Below are positions 23,369 through 32,260 of a stretch of DNA of 39,143 bases, piece by piece; positions within the stretch are counted from its first letter, which is position 1; each line of letters opens with the position of its first letter. The position numbers and the translations under genes were made by a program. The stretch comes from Alkalibacterium sp. 20. GTDB lineage: Bacteria; Bacillota; Bacilli; Lactobacillales; Carnobacteriaceae_A. The notes under the pieces are model-generated. The model searched no databases and was not told the DNA's origin. It was given only the letters and a program-made list of their open reading frames with translations. The DNA is taken from NCBI RefSeq assembly GCF_001885615.1, contig NZ_LSRN01000029.1:1-39143 (forward strand), read 5' to 3'.

Positions 23369-24352
23369 TCAGGCTTGGCTTCTAATTTGATCCAGGACCT
23401 GATGAACATTGTATGAGAGTCTCAACCACTCGTTTAGTGCTTCTTTATTCTCTTTTTCATTTGGGTCCTGCATGACTTTGGCAAACGCTTTGGCTTCCCA
23501 TATGAGCGGATTATCTGCTGATTTATCGAGTTCAACCGTTTGACTTTCGCGCGTTTTAGCGTCCACTAATTCAGCTTTTTCCAGTCCTGTAATGGCATCT
23601 AGAACCAGTGTCTGATCTAAACTGTAGACTTCTGAAGGCACGGTTGCGGTCACTATTTTCCCATAATGTAAAGTAACATCGAAGTTCTCATAACGAAGGA
23701 TCGCAGTTCCTAATCCATCAGCGCCTGTGCTTATGGTATGCGAAAAAGCGTGAACAGCTTCAGGCTTACCAAACCAGCGGAGGGCAGCATAAACCGTGTA
23801 GATTCCTAAGTCATTGGCTGCACCACCGGCAAATTTAGGTGAGAAGATCGGTGGTTCTTCTCCGGCTAAGACGTTATCATAACGCGAGGAATATTTGCTG
23901 TAAGTCAAGGTTGCTCCGGATATACCTTCAAAACCCTTGATCATATCTGTGATTTTTATAAAGTTGGGTTCAAATATATGGCGGGCGGCTTCAACCACGA
24001 CCACGCCTTTTTCTTTAGCCAGTTCAGTCAGTTCCGTCCATTTTTCCAGTGAAGCGACCATCGGTTTTTCCACGATCGCATGTTTGTTGTGTTCAATTAC
24101 TGCTTTTGCCTGGCTGAAATGCAAGCTGTTCGGTGAAGCAACGTAAACAACGTCGATGGTAGAGTCATTTAAAAAAGCATCAAAGTCATCGTAAGCTGTT
24201 GCGGCATTGTATCTTTTTTTGAATTCATCTGCTTTATCCATGTGACGCGAATATACGCCCTGATATACATACATATCACTCAACTGCGCGGCTTCAATAA
24301 ATTGTTCGGTGATGCCACTCGTTCCAATTGTTCCTAGTCCTAATTTTGTCAT
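23369..24352 (-). CDS. Gfo/Idh/MocA family NAD(P)-dependent oxidoreductase
   Basis: A 327-residue dehydrogenase acting on a sugar, inositol or similar polyol. The N-terminal Rossmann fold (LGLGTIGTSGITEQFI) and the family EKP motif (HAIVEKPMVAS, with the catalytic Lys near residue 96) are clear. The second domain includes GGAANDLGIYTVYAAL with the conserved D-G-Y pattern. GGAGAG precedes the ATG. It is a single gene; EIIB starts about 130 bases downstream. The substrate cannot be read from sequence. Confidence 0.87.
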   Translation of the reverse strand: MTKLGLGTIGTSGITEQFIEAAQLSDMYVYQGVYSRHMDKADEFKKRYNAATAYDDFDAFLNDSTIDVVYVASPNSLHFSQAKAVIEHNKHAIVEKPMVASLEKWTELTELAKEKGVVVVEAARHIFEPNFIKITDMIKGFEGISGATLTYSKYSSRYDNVLAGEEPPIFSPKFAGGAANDLGIYTVYAALRWFGKPEAVHAFSHTISTGADGLGTAILRYENFDVTLHYGKIVTATVPSEVYSLDQTLVLDAITGLEKAELVDAKTRESQTVELDKSADNPLIWEAKAFAKVMQDPNEKENKEALNEWLRLSYNVHQVLDQIRSQA

Positions 24353-24418
24353 CCAAATCTCTCCTCTAGTCTTTTTAATGATTATTTAGAATTTCAATCT
24401 AACGATCATTGATATAGT

Positions 24419-25282
24419 TTAACCTTTATTTTTATTGATTTTATTAAAGGTGATTACCACGATCTCAGGACGATTGTTTATACGAAATGGAAACGTTGAA
24501 TTGCCTAAACCGCGAGAAACGATCATTCGTTTAGATGGGTCCTCTGGATGAACGAATAAGCCGTAATCATAATCGGGCAAAATGCCTTGACCAGGCGAAA
24601 ACACGCCTCCAATGATCGGTAAACGAAATTGACCGCCGTGAGTGTGTCCACTTAAAATCAGGTCAGGCATTTTCGTTTTATCCAACATATAATGAACAAA
24701 GTATTCCGGTCGGTGTGCCAAGAGTATTTTAGGACTCTTGACCATTTGCTGCGTTAATTCAATAGGTCCTAATATTGGCTGAGGCAGATTTGTCTGATCT
24801 TGTCTTTCTGCTAATCCCATTAACGCAATGCCATCAGCAAATTTATCTGGAAGCATGACGGCTTCGTCTAGAAGCAAGGTCACATTGGCTGTTTCCATAA
24901 TATATTTAAAGTCTTCGAATGAGCCACTTTTGATATCGTGATTTCCCGTGACTACATATGTCGGTGCTATTTTAGCGCACTCTTCGACAAAATGTCTGAG
25001 TGGTGTGTTGAGGAAGTCATCAAGTCCCGCCTGCACAAGGTCTCCGGTGATAAAGATGAAATCCGGCTCCTGTTCATTGGTTTTATCTATTATCGTCTCG
25101 ACAAAACTTTTATTGGTTTTAGGATTGAAGTGCAGATCACTTAAGTGGACCACTTTCTTTCCCTGCATGGTTTCACTCAACTTGGGGATGGTCAAGACGT
25201 AATTTGTTATTTCTATCAAGTAATTCTGTATGTATACATAAACAACTATCGCAATACTAAAAACTAAAAATATCCAGGCCAT
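24419..25282 (-). CDS. Membrane-anchored metallophosphoesterase (YkuE/YaeI type)
   Basis: A 287-residue calcineurin-like phosphoesterase. An N-terminal membrane helix (residues 2-20) anchors the domain outside or at the membrane. Metal-site motifs occur in order: HLSDLHFNPK, FITGDLV, VVTGNHD, LLAHRPEYF and LSGHTHGGQFRLP. Relatives include the wall-associated YkuE of Bacillus and UDP-2,3-diacylglucosamine hydrolase-like proteins. GGAGGAACC precedes the ATG. The Gfo/Idh/MocA gene lies 66 bases downstream on the same strand. Confidence 0.87.
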   Translation of the reverse strand: MAWIFLVFSIAIVVYVYIQNYLIEITNYVLTIPKLSETMQGKKVVHLSDLHFNPKTNKSFVETIIDKTNEQEPDFIFITGDLVQAGLDDFLNTPLRHFVEECAKIAPTYVVTGNHDIKSGSFEDFKYIMETANVTLLLDEAVMLPDKFADGIALMGLAERQDQTNLPQPILGPIELTQQMVKSPKILLAHRPEYFVHYMLDKTKMPDLILSGHTHGGQFRLPIIGGVFSPGQGILPDYDYGLFVHPEDPSKRMIVSRGLGNSTFPFRINNRPEIVVITFNKINKNKG

Positions 25283-25309
25283 AATGGTTCCTCCAAAATA
25301 ATATAATGT

Positions 25310-25505
25310 ACAAAAAAAATGCCACTCTTATTGTAACACAGAATGCCACTTGCGAGCGTTGTTTATTCATTCCTTCGATATGATAATGAGTCAACCTTAT
25401 TAAACATTCGAGGGTTTCTTGCGCAAAAAGATGCTGCTTACATACTGAGCAAAGGAATCGGACTAATCGTTTAGCTAAAACCTTCCATTTTAAAGAAACG
25501 GCTCG
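25310..25505 (-). pseudogene. Possible transposase N-terminal fragment
   Basis: The frame reads RFLCSVCKQHLFAQ, a CxxC knuckle followed by IEGMNKQRSQ, reminiscent of the N-terminal zinc finger of ISL3-type transposases. There is no ribosome site, no second CxxC and no DDE domain. This is a resemblance from memory only. Confidence 0.25.
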
Positions 25506-25513
25506 GGTTTGAA

Positions 25514-25666
25514 TTAATAAAGATGAGTCAGTTGATGATGCCGAATGATACAATCCAACACAAATAAACCATAGCTAGTTAGAAAGAATAGCGCCCACTG
25601 ACCAAGCAGATTTGGTACTTTAAGATCCGGATCAGCTTGGCTATTCAGTTGAAGGAAACGATTCAT
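25514..25666 (-). pseudogene. Membrane-protein fragment or 50-residue small protein
   Basis: Codons from ATG 25666 give MNRFLQLNSQADPDLK then a hydrophobic stretch around NLLGQWALFFLTSYGLFVLD and end at a TAA at 25514. The same frame stays open upstream for 34 more codons (including IIRIFIIGRRMNRF) without a start. Real-looking composition but weak ribosome site, so a decayed gene end is likelier than a working small protein. Confidence 0.35.
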
Positions 25667-25767
25667 TCGTCTACCAATAATGAAAATTCTAATAATAAAT
25701 AGAGAAACATACTGTGCGGATTTATTTATAAAAGAGGCAAGTCACAAAACGATAACGTTATGCACAC

Positions 25768-25882
25768 TAAATAGGCCGAAGAAGTTCATTCTGAAAAAAC
25801 GTCGAAGATGAACCATTGGAAGATGCGGAAATTGAAGATAATAGGAAATTTGATGTTGCAAAGTGGATGAGTTATAAGAAAT
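25768..25882 (+). pseudogene. Frameshifted acidic C-terminal gene fragment
   Basis: EEVHSEK is followed, after a shift at a run of six A, by EDEPLEDAEIEDNRKFDVA and WMSYKK then a stop. Both parts look coding, but there is no start or ribosome site. Confidence 0.3.
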
Positions 25883-25959
25883 GAAGAAAGATGATACGTA
25901 ACTGAAGCGATCAAGGTATTATAAGCAATAAAGCTTATGTATGAATACTGGTTCATTTA

Positions 25960-26217
25960 TTAGTCATGAAAATAATACAAGTTTTCAAATGAAATGGTGC
26001 GGATCATTTTTCTTTCACGAAAATCTTCCTGCATCAACGAGACCGTTGCTGTATTCATTTTAATGAGGTCATCCCATTCCATATGGTAACGGTGTAAGAT
26101 TATATCCAATGGACAATCTATTTCGCCGTCGGCATTTTCAATTAATTCATCATCACGAACGAGTAATTCTTTTGATTCTGTCGGTGTATCAATCACATAA
26201 ATAAAACGTTTTTTCAT
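25960..26217 (-). CDS. Hypothetical 85-residue protein
   Basis: A soluble acidic protein starting MKKRFIYVIDTPTESKELLV, with ADGEIDCPLDIILHRYHMEWDDL in the middle. TAGGGGT precedes the ATG and a TATAAT box lies upstream. I do not recognise the family. No signal, membrane segment or known motif; it stands alone beside decayed sequence. Confidence 0.6.
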   Translation of the reverse strand: MKKRFIYVIDTPTESKELLVRDDELIENADGEIDCPLDIILHRYHMEWDDLIKMNTATVSLMQEDFRERKMIRTISFENLYYFHD

Positions 26218-26732
26218 TAGTACCCCTACTCTCTGAAACCTCGGTTGATCAATAAGTTACAGAAAAAAATGTTATATATATTTATATTATGATAATTATA
26301 CTAGAGAATAGCGTAATTGTCTGTGTCTGATTTAAGACGATTCGGGAGAAAAAAATTGTGGAAACCTTCACTTAGTTTAGAAACGTTTTAAATTAGAGGA
26401 AGGTTAGAATGAATCCAATCAATTTAACTTTCAGATCTAATAGCTGTTTTCAGCAACTCATTTAACATCCAACACTCTCTCAAAATTAGTGACAATAAAA
26501 CTACTCACACTAGTTTCCTCCGCCCAACGCTCTTTTTAACCAACTTTTTTTGTAACTAAATTAACGTATTTCGGTTAATAATTCTTATTTATCGTTTAGA
26601 AAGCCTTTTCTCCTGTTTGATCAATCTATTTTCTTTGAAATAACTCTTGTATTATCTGAATAAATCATATAGAATGGGGGACATCATTAAATTCTAATCA
26701 AATTTTAATGTAAAAAACAAGGAGTGATTACA
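26218..26732. other. Long intergenic stretch before the NSS symporter
   Basis: About 515 A/T-rich bases between divergent genes. Apart from the minus-strand promoter at 26295-26323 I see no gene, repeat or riboswitch; the symporter promoter probably lies near 26650-26680 (TATAGAAT). Confidence 0.4.
26295..26323 (-). promoter_or_regulatory. Possible promoter of the 85-residue protein gene
   Basis: Minus-strand CAGACA (26323-26318), 17-bp spacer and TATAAT (26300-26295), about 80 bases before the start codon. Confidence 0.4.
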
Positions 26733-28070
26733 ATGCAAACGAAAAGAGAACAGTGGGGCTCTCGGTGGGGGTTCATTTTAGCAACAATGGGGTCGGCAGT
26801 CGGTCTCGGAAACATTTGGCGATTTTCATACGCAATGGGGTCTAACGGCGGTTCAGCATTCTTAATTATTTATTTACTCAGCGTTATTCTTTTAGGCTTC
26901 CCAGTCATGTTGATCGAATTTTCAATCGGTAAACGTGGTCAGACGGATGCGGTCGAAGCCTTCAAAAAAATCGCACCCAAGTCTTCCTGGTATATTGCCG
27001 GTGGCTTAGGTGTCATGGCGGCCTTCTTGATTCTATCCTTTTACGGTGTTATCGGTGGCTGGTCCCTTCGTTATACCTTTGAATATTTAACAGGAGGAAT
27101 TACCGGCGATTCACAATCCTTTTTCTTAAACTTTATCGGACAATCCTATGCACCAGTCTTATGGTCGCTCTTGTTTATGGCCTTAACTGTTGGGATCGTA
27201 TTCATGGGAGTTCAAAAAGGAATCGAATCCTCAAGTAAATGGATGATGCCCATCTTGAGTTTCCTCGTTATCGGGTTAGCTATTTACAGCTTGACTTTAG
27301 GTGGTAACGCCGAAGCCTTTGCGTTTATGTTCCAGCCTGAATGGTCTGCATTTGCTGATCCAAGCGTTTATCTGGCAGCTATGGGACAAGCCTTCTTCAC
27401 ATTAAGTTTAGGCATGGGTATTATGTTGACGTACAGCAGTTATTTGAAACCAGAAGAACGTTTAACTTCTTCAGCCGCAATCATTATTGCGTTGGACACA
27501 GGATTTGCGTTGATTTCTGGACTAATGATTTTCCCAGCTCTCTTCGCTTTCGGCCTAGATCCATCTGAAGGTGCCGGACTCGTCTTCATCGTCTTACCGG
27601 TTATTTTTGAAGCCTTAGGTGGTGCAGGAACAATAGTTGGTTTAGTATTCTTCATCCTACTTTCACTAGCAGCTTTGTCCTCGGGTATTTCATTATTGGA
27701 AGTATCGGTCGCTTACTTTATGCGCAAACTCAACATGTCGCGTAAAAAGGTCACAGTCCTTGTAGGATCGGTCATCTTCTTACTAGGTGTCCCGTCTTCA
27801 CTGAGTCAAGGAGCTGTCGAAATAACAGTGTTAGGAAGCAGTTTCTTAGACTTCATGGACTTGTTTACAGGTAATATCCTGTTGCCCTTGAGTGCCTTGA
27901 TTTCAGTTGTCTTCGTTGCTTGGACATGGACGAAAAAAGAAATCCTGGAACACACTGATTTAGATAAAGGCTCTATGGGTCCTTCTTTCATTGGATTATC
28001 TAAATATGTTGCTCCATTGGCTATTGGTGTCGTTTTATTCTTCGGCGTCTTTAACTGGTTGTTCGTTTAA
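26733..28070 (+). CDS. Sodium-dependent transporter, NSS/SLC6 family
   Basis: A 445-residue symporter with 11 predicted helices, using the sodium gradient to import an amino acid or similar small molecule, as LeuT and MhsT do. The helix-1 sodium-site motif GSAVGLGNIWRFSYAMGSNGG is near the N-terminus (residues 18-38), a diagnostic of the family. Helix 8 has LSLAALSSGISLLEV. Length and 11 helices suit the MhsT-like short bacterial branch. The ATG at 26733 is preceded by AAGGAGTGA; GTG at 26724 lies in that site and is rejected. Single gene with its own terminator. Confidence 0.9.
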   Translation: MQTKREQWGSRWGFILATMGSAVGLGNIWRFSYAMGSNGGSAFLIIYLLSVILLGFPVMLIEFSIGKRGQTDAVEAFKKIAPKSSWYIAGGLGVMAAFLILSFYGVIGGWSLRYTFEYLTGGITGDSQSFFLNFIGQSYAPVLWSLLFMALTVGIVFMGVQKGIESSSKWMMPILSFLVIGLAIYSLTLGGNAEAFAFMFQPEWSAFADPSVYLAAMGQAFFTLSLGMGIMLTYSSYLKPEERLTSSAAIIIALDTGFALISGLMIFPALFAFGLDPSEGAGLVFIVLPVIFEALGGAGTIVGLVFFILLSLAALSSGISLLEVSVAYFMRKLNMSRKKVTVLVGSVIFLLGVPSSLSQGAVEITVLGSSFLDFMDLFTGNILLPLSALISVVFVAWTWTKKEILEHTDLDKGSMGPSFIGLSKYVAPLAIGVVLFFGVFNWLFV

Positions 28071-28106
28071 GCAAAGAGGAAATACTCATTAAAACAAATA
28101 ATCAAT

Positions 28107-28152
28107 ACTTCTGTAAGGATCTCGCGGTCTTTACGGAAGTTTTTTTTTTTTG
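28107..28152 (+). terminator. Intrinsic terminator after the NSS symporter
   Basis: ACTTCTGTAAGGA (28107-28119) pairs with TCTTTACGGAAGT (28128-28140) over 13 positions with G-U pairs, then a run of 12 T. Confidence 0.85.
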
Positions 28153-28197
28153 AAAAAGTACTCTAATTTAATTTTTTCCTAATTTATTACTTATTGC

Positions 28198-28229
28198 TTG
28201 ACTACGTAGTTAGGTACATGGTTTATAAT
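28198..28229 (+). promoter_or_regulatory. MerR-type promoter and operator of merRA
   Basis: TTGACT (28198-28203) and TATAAT (28224-28229) are 20 bp apart, the over-long spacing typical of MerR-activated promoters. The spacer carries an imperfect dyad, ACTACGTAG against GTACATGGT. MerR would twist the DNA to activate when mercury is bound (known mechanism). Confidence 0.75.
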
Positions 28230-28249
28230 AAGAGAAAGGATGTGATAGC

Positions 28250-28648
28250 ATGAGTTACCGTATCAGTTCATTCTCGGAAAAATGTCATGTCAATAAGGAA
28301 ACAATCAGGTATTACGAAAAAAAACGTTTATTGCCAGAACCTGACCGAACGGACGCTGGCTACCGTATTTACTCAGAGAGAAATGTGAAACGGGTGAAAT
28401 TCATTAAACATCTACAAGATTTGAATTTTTCTTTGAGTGAAATATACAAATTGCTAGGTGTTGTGGATAAAGATACTATCCGCTGTGAAAATATGTTTGA
28501 ATTTGTCTCAAAAAAAGAAGAAGAAATTGTTAGAAGAATCGAAGATTTGAAAAAAATAGAAAAGTTGCTGAAAGAATTACGCTGTAAATGTCCCGATAAA
28601 AAAGAACTATACGACTGTCCTATAATTGATACACTAATAGATAATTAA
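28250..28648 (+). CDS. merR: Mercury-responsive regulator MerR
   Basis: A 132-residue MerR-family protein: winged helix N-terminus (NKETIRYYEKKRLLPEPDRTDAGYRIY), then a coiled-coil dimer helix. The Hg(II) ligands are in place: Cys79 (IRCENM), Cys114 (CKCPDK) and Cys123 (YDCPII), the same numbering as the Bacillus MerR. Copper, zinc or drug-sensing relatives do not keep this triad. Ribosome site AAAGGATGTG. First gene of merR-merA, 16 bases between them. Confidence 0.92.
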   Translation: MSYRISSFSEKCHVNKETIRYYEKKRLLPEPDRTDAGYRIYSERNVKRVKFIKHLQDLNFSLSEIYKLLGVVDKDTIRCENMFEFVSKKEEEIVRRIEDLKKIEKLLKELRCKCPDKKELYDCPIIDTLIDN

Positions 28649-28664
28649 ATGGAGGGGAAAATAA

Positions 28665-30305
28665 ATGAGTAAATTTGAAATCCAAATTACCGGAATGACT
28701 TGTTCAGCATGTGAAAACCATATAGAAAAGGCGATCAATACTACAGAGGCAATTAATAGCAAAGCTGATTATACTAAGGGCGAAGTGCTGATCGAATTGC
28801 CTGACGATTATCCGATAGAGAATGTGATAAAAGCCATCAAGAATACAAATTATCATCGTGGTGAAACAATAAATATATCTGATGAAAAGCCAACCGCATC
28901 AGCAAATAAAGAGGACTATGATCTTATTATTATCGGTTCAGGCGGCGCAGCCTTTTCAGCAGCTATAAAGGCAGTCGGTTACGGAGCGAAAGTCGGTATG
29001 ATCGAACGCGGAACAGTTGGCGGGACTTGTGTCAATACAGGGTGTGTACCTTCTAAAACACTCCTTAAAGCGGGAGAAATGAATCGATCAGCTGGCACAA
29101 ATCCTTTTGAAGGCTTGCACACTTCTGCGAGAGACGTGGATTTAAATCGATTGATGAATCAAAAAAACCACCTTGTCAGTGATTTAAGAAACCAGAAATA
29201 CCTTGATTTAATTGATGAGTATGGTATTGCTTTAATCAAAGGTGAAGCCAAGTTTATCAATGAAAGTACCATTGAAGTAAACAGAAAGTCAATTTCTGCC
29301 CAGCACTTTTTGATTGCAACAGGCGCTTCTCCCCTCATACCCGATATTCAAGGTATTGATGAGGTAGATTATCTCACCAGCACAACCCTTCTAGATTTAA
29401 GAAAATCACCTAAAAGGCTAACTGTAATTGGATCAGGGTATATCGGAAGAGAATTAGGACAGCTGTTTCATAACTTGGGAACAGAAGTGACTCTTATCCA
29501 GAGAAGCGAACGTCTTCTAAAAGAGTATGATCCTGAGATTTCTGAATCAATGGAGAATTCTTTATCGGAACAAGGTATTGAGATCATTTCCGGAGCAACA
29601 TACGAGCGCATGGAACAAGACAAGGAAACAATTAAGGTTTACATTTCTGTTGATGGAAAGAAACGAATGATTGAATCTGAACAACTGCTGGTCGGTACAG
29701 GAAGGAAACCCAATACTGAAGCATTGAATTTAAGTGCTGCGAAGGTTGAAGTGGGTTCACGTAATGAAATAAGAATAAATGCGTTCGCTCAAACAAGTAA
29801 TGAAAGAATTTATGCAGCTGGTGATGTCACATTAGGTCCTCAATTCGTTTATGTTGCTGCTTACGAAGGTGGCATCGCTGCAGATAATGCCATAGGTGGA
29901 CTAAATAAAAAAATGGATCTAACTGTGGTCCCAGCTGTAACATTTACACAGCCCGGTTTTGCCTCAGTCGGTCTAACTGAAAAAAAGGCTAAGAGTAAAG
30001 GATACGAAGTGAAAACGTCGATTCTACCTTTAAGCGCTATTCCTAGGGCTATTGTCAATCATGATACTAGTGGAGTCATTAAGCTTGTAGCTGATAAACA
30101 GACCCTGAAGATATTAGGTGTTCACGCGGTTGCCGATAATGCAGGAGAAATCATTTATGCAGCAACCTTAGCCGTTAAGTTTGGACTCACAATAGACGAC
30201 TTAAAAGATACACTCGCGCCATATTTAACGATGTCTGAAGGATTAAAACTAGCTGCCTTGGCATTTGACACCAATGTTTCCAAATTATCTTGCTGTGCTG
30301 GTTAA
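28665..30305 (+). CDS. merA: Mercuric reductase MerA
   Basis: A 546-residue NADPH-dependent flavoprotein that reduces Hg(II) to Hg(0) in the cytosol. Domains: one N-terminal metal-binding HMA domain with GMTCSAC (Cys13, Cys16), FAD fold from about residue 83 ([14 protein letters not shown]), redox pair Cys122 and Cys127 in [16 protein letters not shown] fold ([15 protein letters not shown]), and a C-terminal vicinal pair Cys543-Cys544. All catalytic parts are intact. Bacillus MerA often has two HMA domains and about 630 residues; this is the one-domain form. The operon lacks merT, merP and merB in the window, so mercury uptake and organomercurial lyase would be absent or elsewhere. The nearby GGAGGGG ribosome site is strong. 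Confidence 0.93.
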   Translation: MSKFEIQITGMTCSACENHIEKAINTTEAINSKADYTKGEVLIELPDDYPIENVIKAIKNTNYHRGETINISDEKPTASANKEDYDLIIIGSGGAAFSAAIKAVGYGAKVGMIERGTVGGTCVNTGCVPSKTLLKAGEMNRSAGTNPFEGLHTSARDVDLNRLMNQKNHLVSDLRNQKYLDLIDEYGIALIKGEAKFINESTIEVNRKSISAQHFLIATGASPLIPDIQGIDEVDYLTSTTLLDLRKSPKRLTVIGSGYIGRELGQLFHNLGTEVTLIQRSERLLKEYDPEISESMENSLSEQGIEIISGATYERMEQDKETIKVYISVDGKKRMIESEQLLVGTGRKPNTEALNLSAAKVEVGSRNEIRINAFAQTSNERIYAAGDVTLGPQFVYVAAYEGGIAADNAIGGLNKKMDLTVVPAVTFTQPGFASVGLTEKKAKSKGYEVKTSILPLSAIPRAIVNHDTSGVIKLVADKQTLKILGVHAVADNAGEIIYAATLAVKFGLTIDDLKDTLAPYLTMSEGLKLAALAFDTNVSKLSCCAG

Positions 30306-30358
30306 AGTATTGTAAGAAAGATGTTCAATGTGACCCAAAAGTAAGATTCAATTGATAA

Positions 30359-30413
30359 AGAAAGACGAAAATAGGCAGATAGAGATATCCCCTTCTTTTC
30401 GTCTCTCTTTTTT
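30359..30413 (+). terminator. Terminator after merA
   Basis: AGAAAGACGAAAA (30359-30371) pairs with TTTTCGTCTCTCT (30396-30408) with one mismatch, followed by a T-run. Confidence 0.7.
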
Positions 30414-30523
30414 AAATCATTCAGTTTACTTTTTCTAAGAATATTAGTCCAGGGTACTGGGAATACCGGTTGACTTGTAACGTTGATCCGTGGTTCAGTA
30501 AGTTCCGTATTCATTGAGCTTAG

Positions 30524-30741
30524 AAAGTGCTGAACTTGTTCAACTTCGGTAAGTACATGCTTTCAATAGCAACGTAATAGCCGAAGTTGGGGTGCCTTCG
30601 GCTATTACGTTGCAGCACTCTTCTGGAACCTGTCGAACACGTGCTGATTCGGTAGGTTCCTTGCTTAAATGTCCTTGAAAGTGTCGAACTTTTGCGTTGT
30701 TCGGTAAGTTCAAAAAGCCTGTGCTCAGGAACTTACCGAAC
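30524..30741. repeat. Hairpin array B: units with CGAA/TTCG cores
   Basis: Same family as array A. Units: 30524-30556 (AAAGTGCTGAAC, loop, TTCGGTAAGTAC); 30569-30613 (perfect 18-bp arms ending CCGAAG and beginning CTTCGG); 30625-30660 (outer GGAACCT/AGGTTCC, then GT opposite GT, then CGAA/TTCG); about 30674-30714 (outer TTGAA/TTCAA, internal AGTGT opposite GTAAG, inner CGAAC/GTTCG); and GTTCGGTAAGTTC (30699-30711) with GAACTTACCGAAC (30729-30741), a perfect 13-bp inverted pair. Confidence 0.65.
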
Positions 30742-30785
30742 TTCACCCACTCCAGGCAGTTCAGAAAAAAAAACACCCGATTATG

Positions 30786-30825
30786 CAGAAAAATCCGGAA
30801 GAGTTTGAACACACTCTTCCGGATT
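30786..30825 (-). terminator. Terminator after the MscS-related gene
   Basis: AATCCGGAAGAGT (30792-30804) and ACTCTTCCGGATT (30813-30825) pair perfectly over 13 bp; U-run on the minus strand. Confidence 0.8.
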
Positions 30826-30858
30826 CTCTTATTTATTCAATTTTGCTGCGTTCACTTA

Positions 30859-32124
30859 TTATAATGCGGGTGTATCATCTCTTGGCATACTTGGTTTTGC
30901 ACTTTCTTCATCGATTTTTTGGTCTACGCGTTCTAATTGTTTTCTAGCAAAGTCGCGTCCACCTAAACCAAATGAGATTGCGAAAGCTACGGATAAACCA
31001 CCAATAATGAATAAGAAAGCAAGACTCACGATGTTAGAAGCAAAGTTTAATTGGTCTAATGCCATGAATAGAGCAAAGGCAATTAAAATGTACTTCACTA
31101 GTTCTCCAGCAAATTTGCTACCAGTAGCGCTCTTAATACCTGAAGCTAGCATCTGTCCTCCAACGAATGCAAGTCCGATAATAATTGCAGCAAATAATAC
31201 ATTTGGCAAGTACGCGATAATTGAAGCAACGATCGTGTTAAGCATATCTAAGTTCAATGCACTCAATGCTTCGACTAAGAAGAATAACCCAATCAAAACA
31301 GCCACGATTTGCCCAGTTAATTTAGCTAAATCAACATTCATCTTACTCAACTTGTTCAAGTATGACGAATATTTGTTGAAGCCTGTTCCTTTGAGTAAAT
31401 CGGTCAACATGTCTCCCACAAATTTAGCTATGACCATACCAACAGCTAGCAATACGACCGCTACTAGAATATTTGGTATAGCGCTCAGGATGGTATTCAA
31501 TACATCACTCACAGGTTGCGCAATCGTTTGAATGTTTAATACATCAAGAGCCACTAATACGATCGGTACGATAACTAGGAAGTAAACAATATTAGCAAGT
31601 ACTGATGCTAACGTGTTCTTGTTTTCTTCGACAGCCGATGTATCTGTATCCCCTCCAGTGAATTTATTCAAAAATCTGTCTAAATTTGCTGCAATAGCAA
31701 TATTATAAACGAGATTCTTAACAAATTTAGCGGCATAGAATCCTAGAACCAAGATAATAATAGCTGAAATGATATTTGGTATGAATGCTAATGCAGTATC
31801 TAGCATATTTTCAATTGGCGCACCAATTGCATCTAGTCCAAATATTGCAAAGATCCCTGGTAAGAATAAGACCCATACTAAGAAATAACCCACTTTACCA
31901 AGTGCTTCAATCATGAAGTCGCCTTGCTCTTGATCATTAGCTGCACCCCACTTCGTCAGTTTGGTTGACAGGTTTATTGTTTGTAAACCTTTAACAACAG
32001 CTTTTTTGACTAAGGTTGCGACGATCCAAGCTACAACAATAAGTGCTAAACCCATTAACAGTTCGGGTAAAAAGTTAATGAAATTAGCTAGTGCATTTTG
32101 AAACGAATCTGTTACGTTGTCCAT
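30859..32124 (-). CDS. Mechanosensitive-channel-related membrane protein with repeated TM-helix modules
   Basis: A 421-residue membrane protein made of repeated units: segments like ANFINFLPELLMGLALIVVAWIV, ALAFIPNIISAIIILVLGFYAAKFV, ILSAIPNILVAVVLLAVGMVIAKFV and VASIIAYLPNVLFAAIIIGLAFV are the same Pro-Asn/Glu helix unit, four copies. This Conserved TM helix pattern (PF05552) occurs in CmpX and other MscS relatives, believed to affect osmotic or membrane stress. It has no MscS beta domain, so channel activity is not shown. GGAGTAGG precedes its ATG. Single gene. Confidence 0.8.
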   Translation of the reverse strand: MDNVTDSFQNALANFINFLPELLMGLALIVVAWIVATLVKKAVVKGLQTINLSTKLTKWGAANDQEQGDFMIEALGKVGYFLVWVLFLPGIFAIFGLDAIGAPIENMLDTALAFIPNIISAIIILVLGFYAAKFVKNLVYNIAIAANLDRFLNKFTGGDTDTSAVEENKNTLASVLANIVYFLVIVPIVLVALDVLNIQTIAQPVSDVLNTILSAIPNILVAVVLLAVGMVIAKFVGDMLTDLLKGTGFNKYSSYLNKLSKMNVDLAKLTGQIVAVLIGLFFLVEALSALNLDMLNTIVASIIAYLPNVLFAAIIIGLAFVGGQMLASGIKSATGSKFAGELVKYILIAFALFMALDQLNFASNIVSLAFLFIIGGLSVAFAISFGLGGRDFARKQLERVDQKIDEESAKPSMPRDDTPAL

Positions 32125-32170
32125 AATTATCCTACTCCTTTTCTTTTTTTTTTACATTTATAACATCTTT

Positions 32171-32199
32171 AGTATATCCAAGGTAACATTAAACGACAA
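32171..32199 (-). promoter_or_regulatory. Promoter of the MscS-related gene
   Basis: Minus-strand TTGTCG (32199-32194), 17-bp spacer and TATACT (32176-32171), about 45 bases before the start codon. Confidence 0.5.
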
Positions 32200-32220
32200 C
32201 TGATATGCTTTTTTGTACAT

Positions 32221-32255
32221 TAAAAAACTTCCTGTTTTTTACAACAGGAAGTTTT
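32221..32255 (-). terminator. Terminator after the DegV-family gene
   Basis: AAAACTTCCTGTT (32224-32236) and AACAGGAAGTTTT (32243-32255) form a perfect stem, with six U on the minus strand; 6 nt beyond the DegV stop. Confidence 0.85.
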
Positions 32256-32260
32256 CTCTA

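Larger units (their letters stand above)
25283..25959. other. Decayed stretch with coding fragments
   Basis: About 680 bases without an intact gene. It contains a possible transposase fragment (25310-25505, minus), a membrane-type fragment (25514-25666, minus) and a frameshifted acidic fragment (25768-25882, plus). AATGCCACT is repeated directly at 25318 and 25342 region. Confidence 0.45.
30306..30858. other. Gene-free stretch with hairpin array B
   Basis: About 550 bases between merA and the minus-strand channel gene. It holds terminators at both edges and the hairpin array at 30524-30741. Open frames on the minus strand run through hairpin arms and are rejected. Confidence 0.6.

Noticed and set aside
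30540-30812. 90-codon open frame on the minus strand
   Set aside because: It crosses most of array B and a terminator, with no ribosome site.
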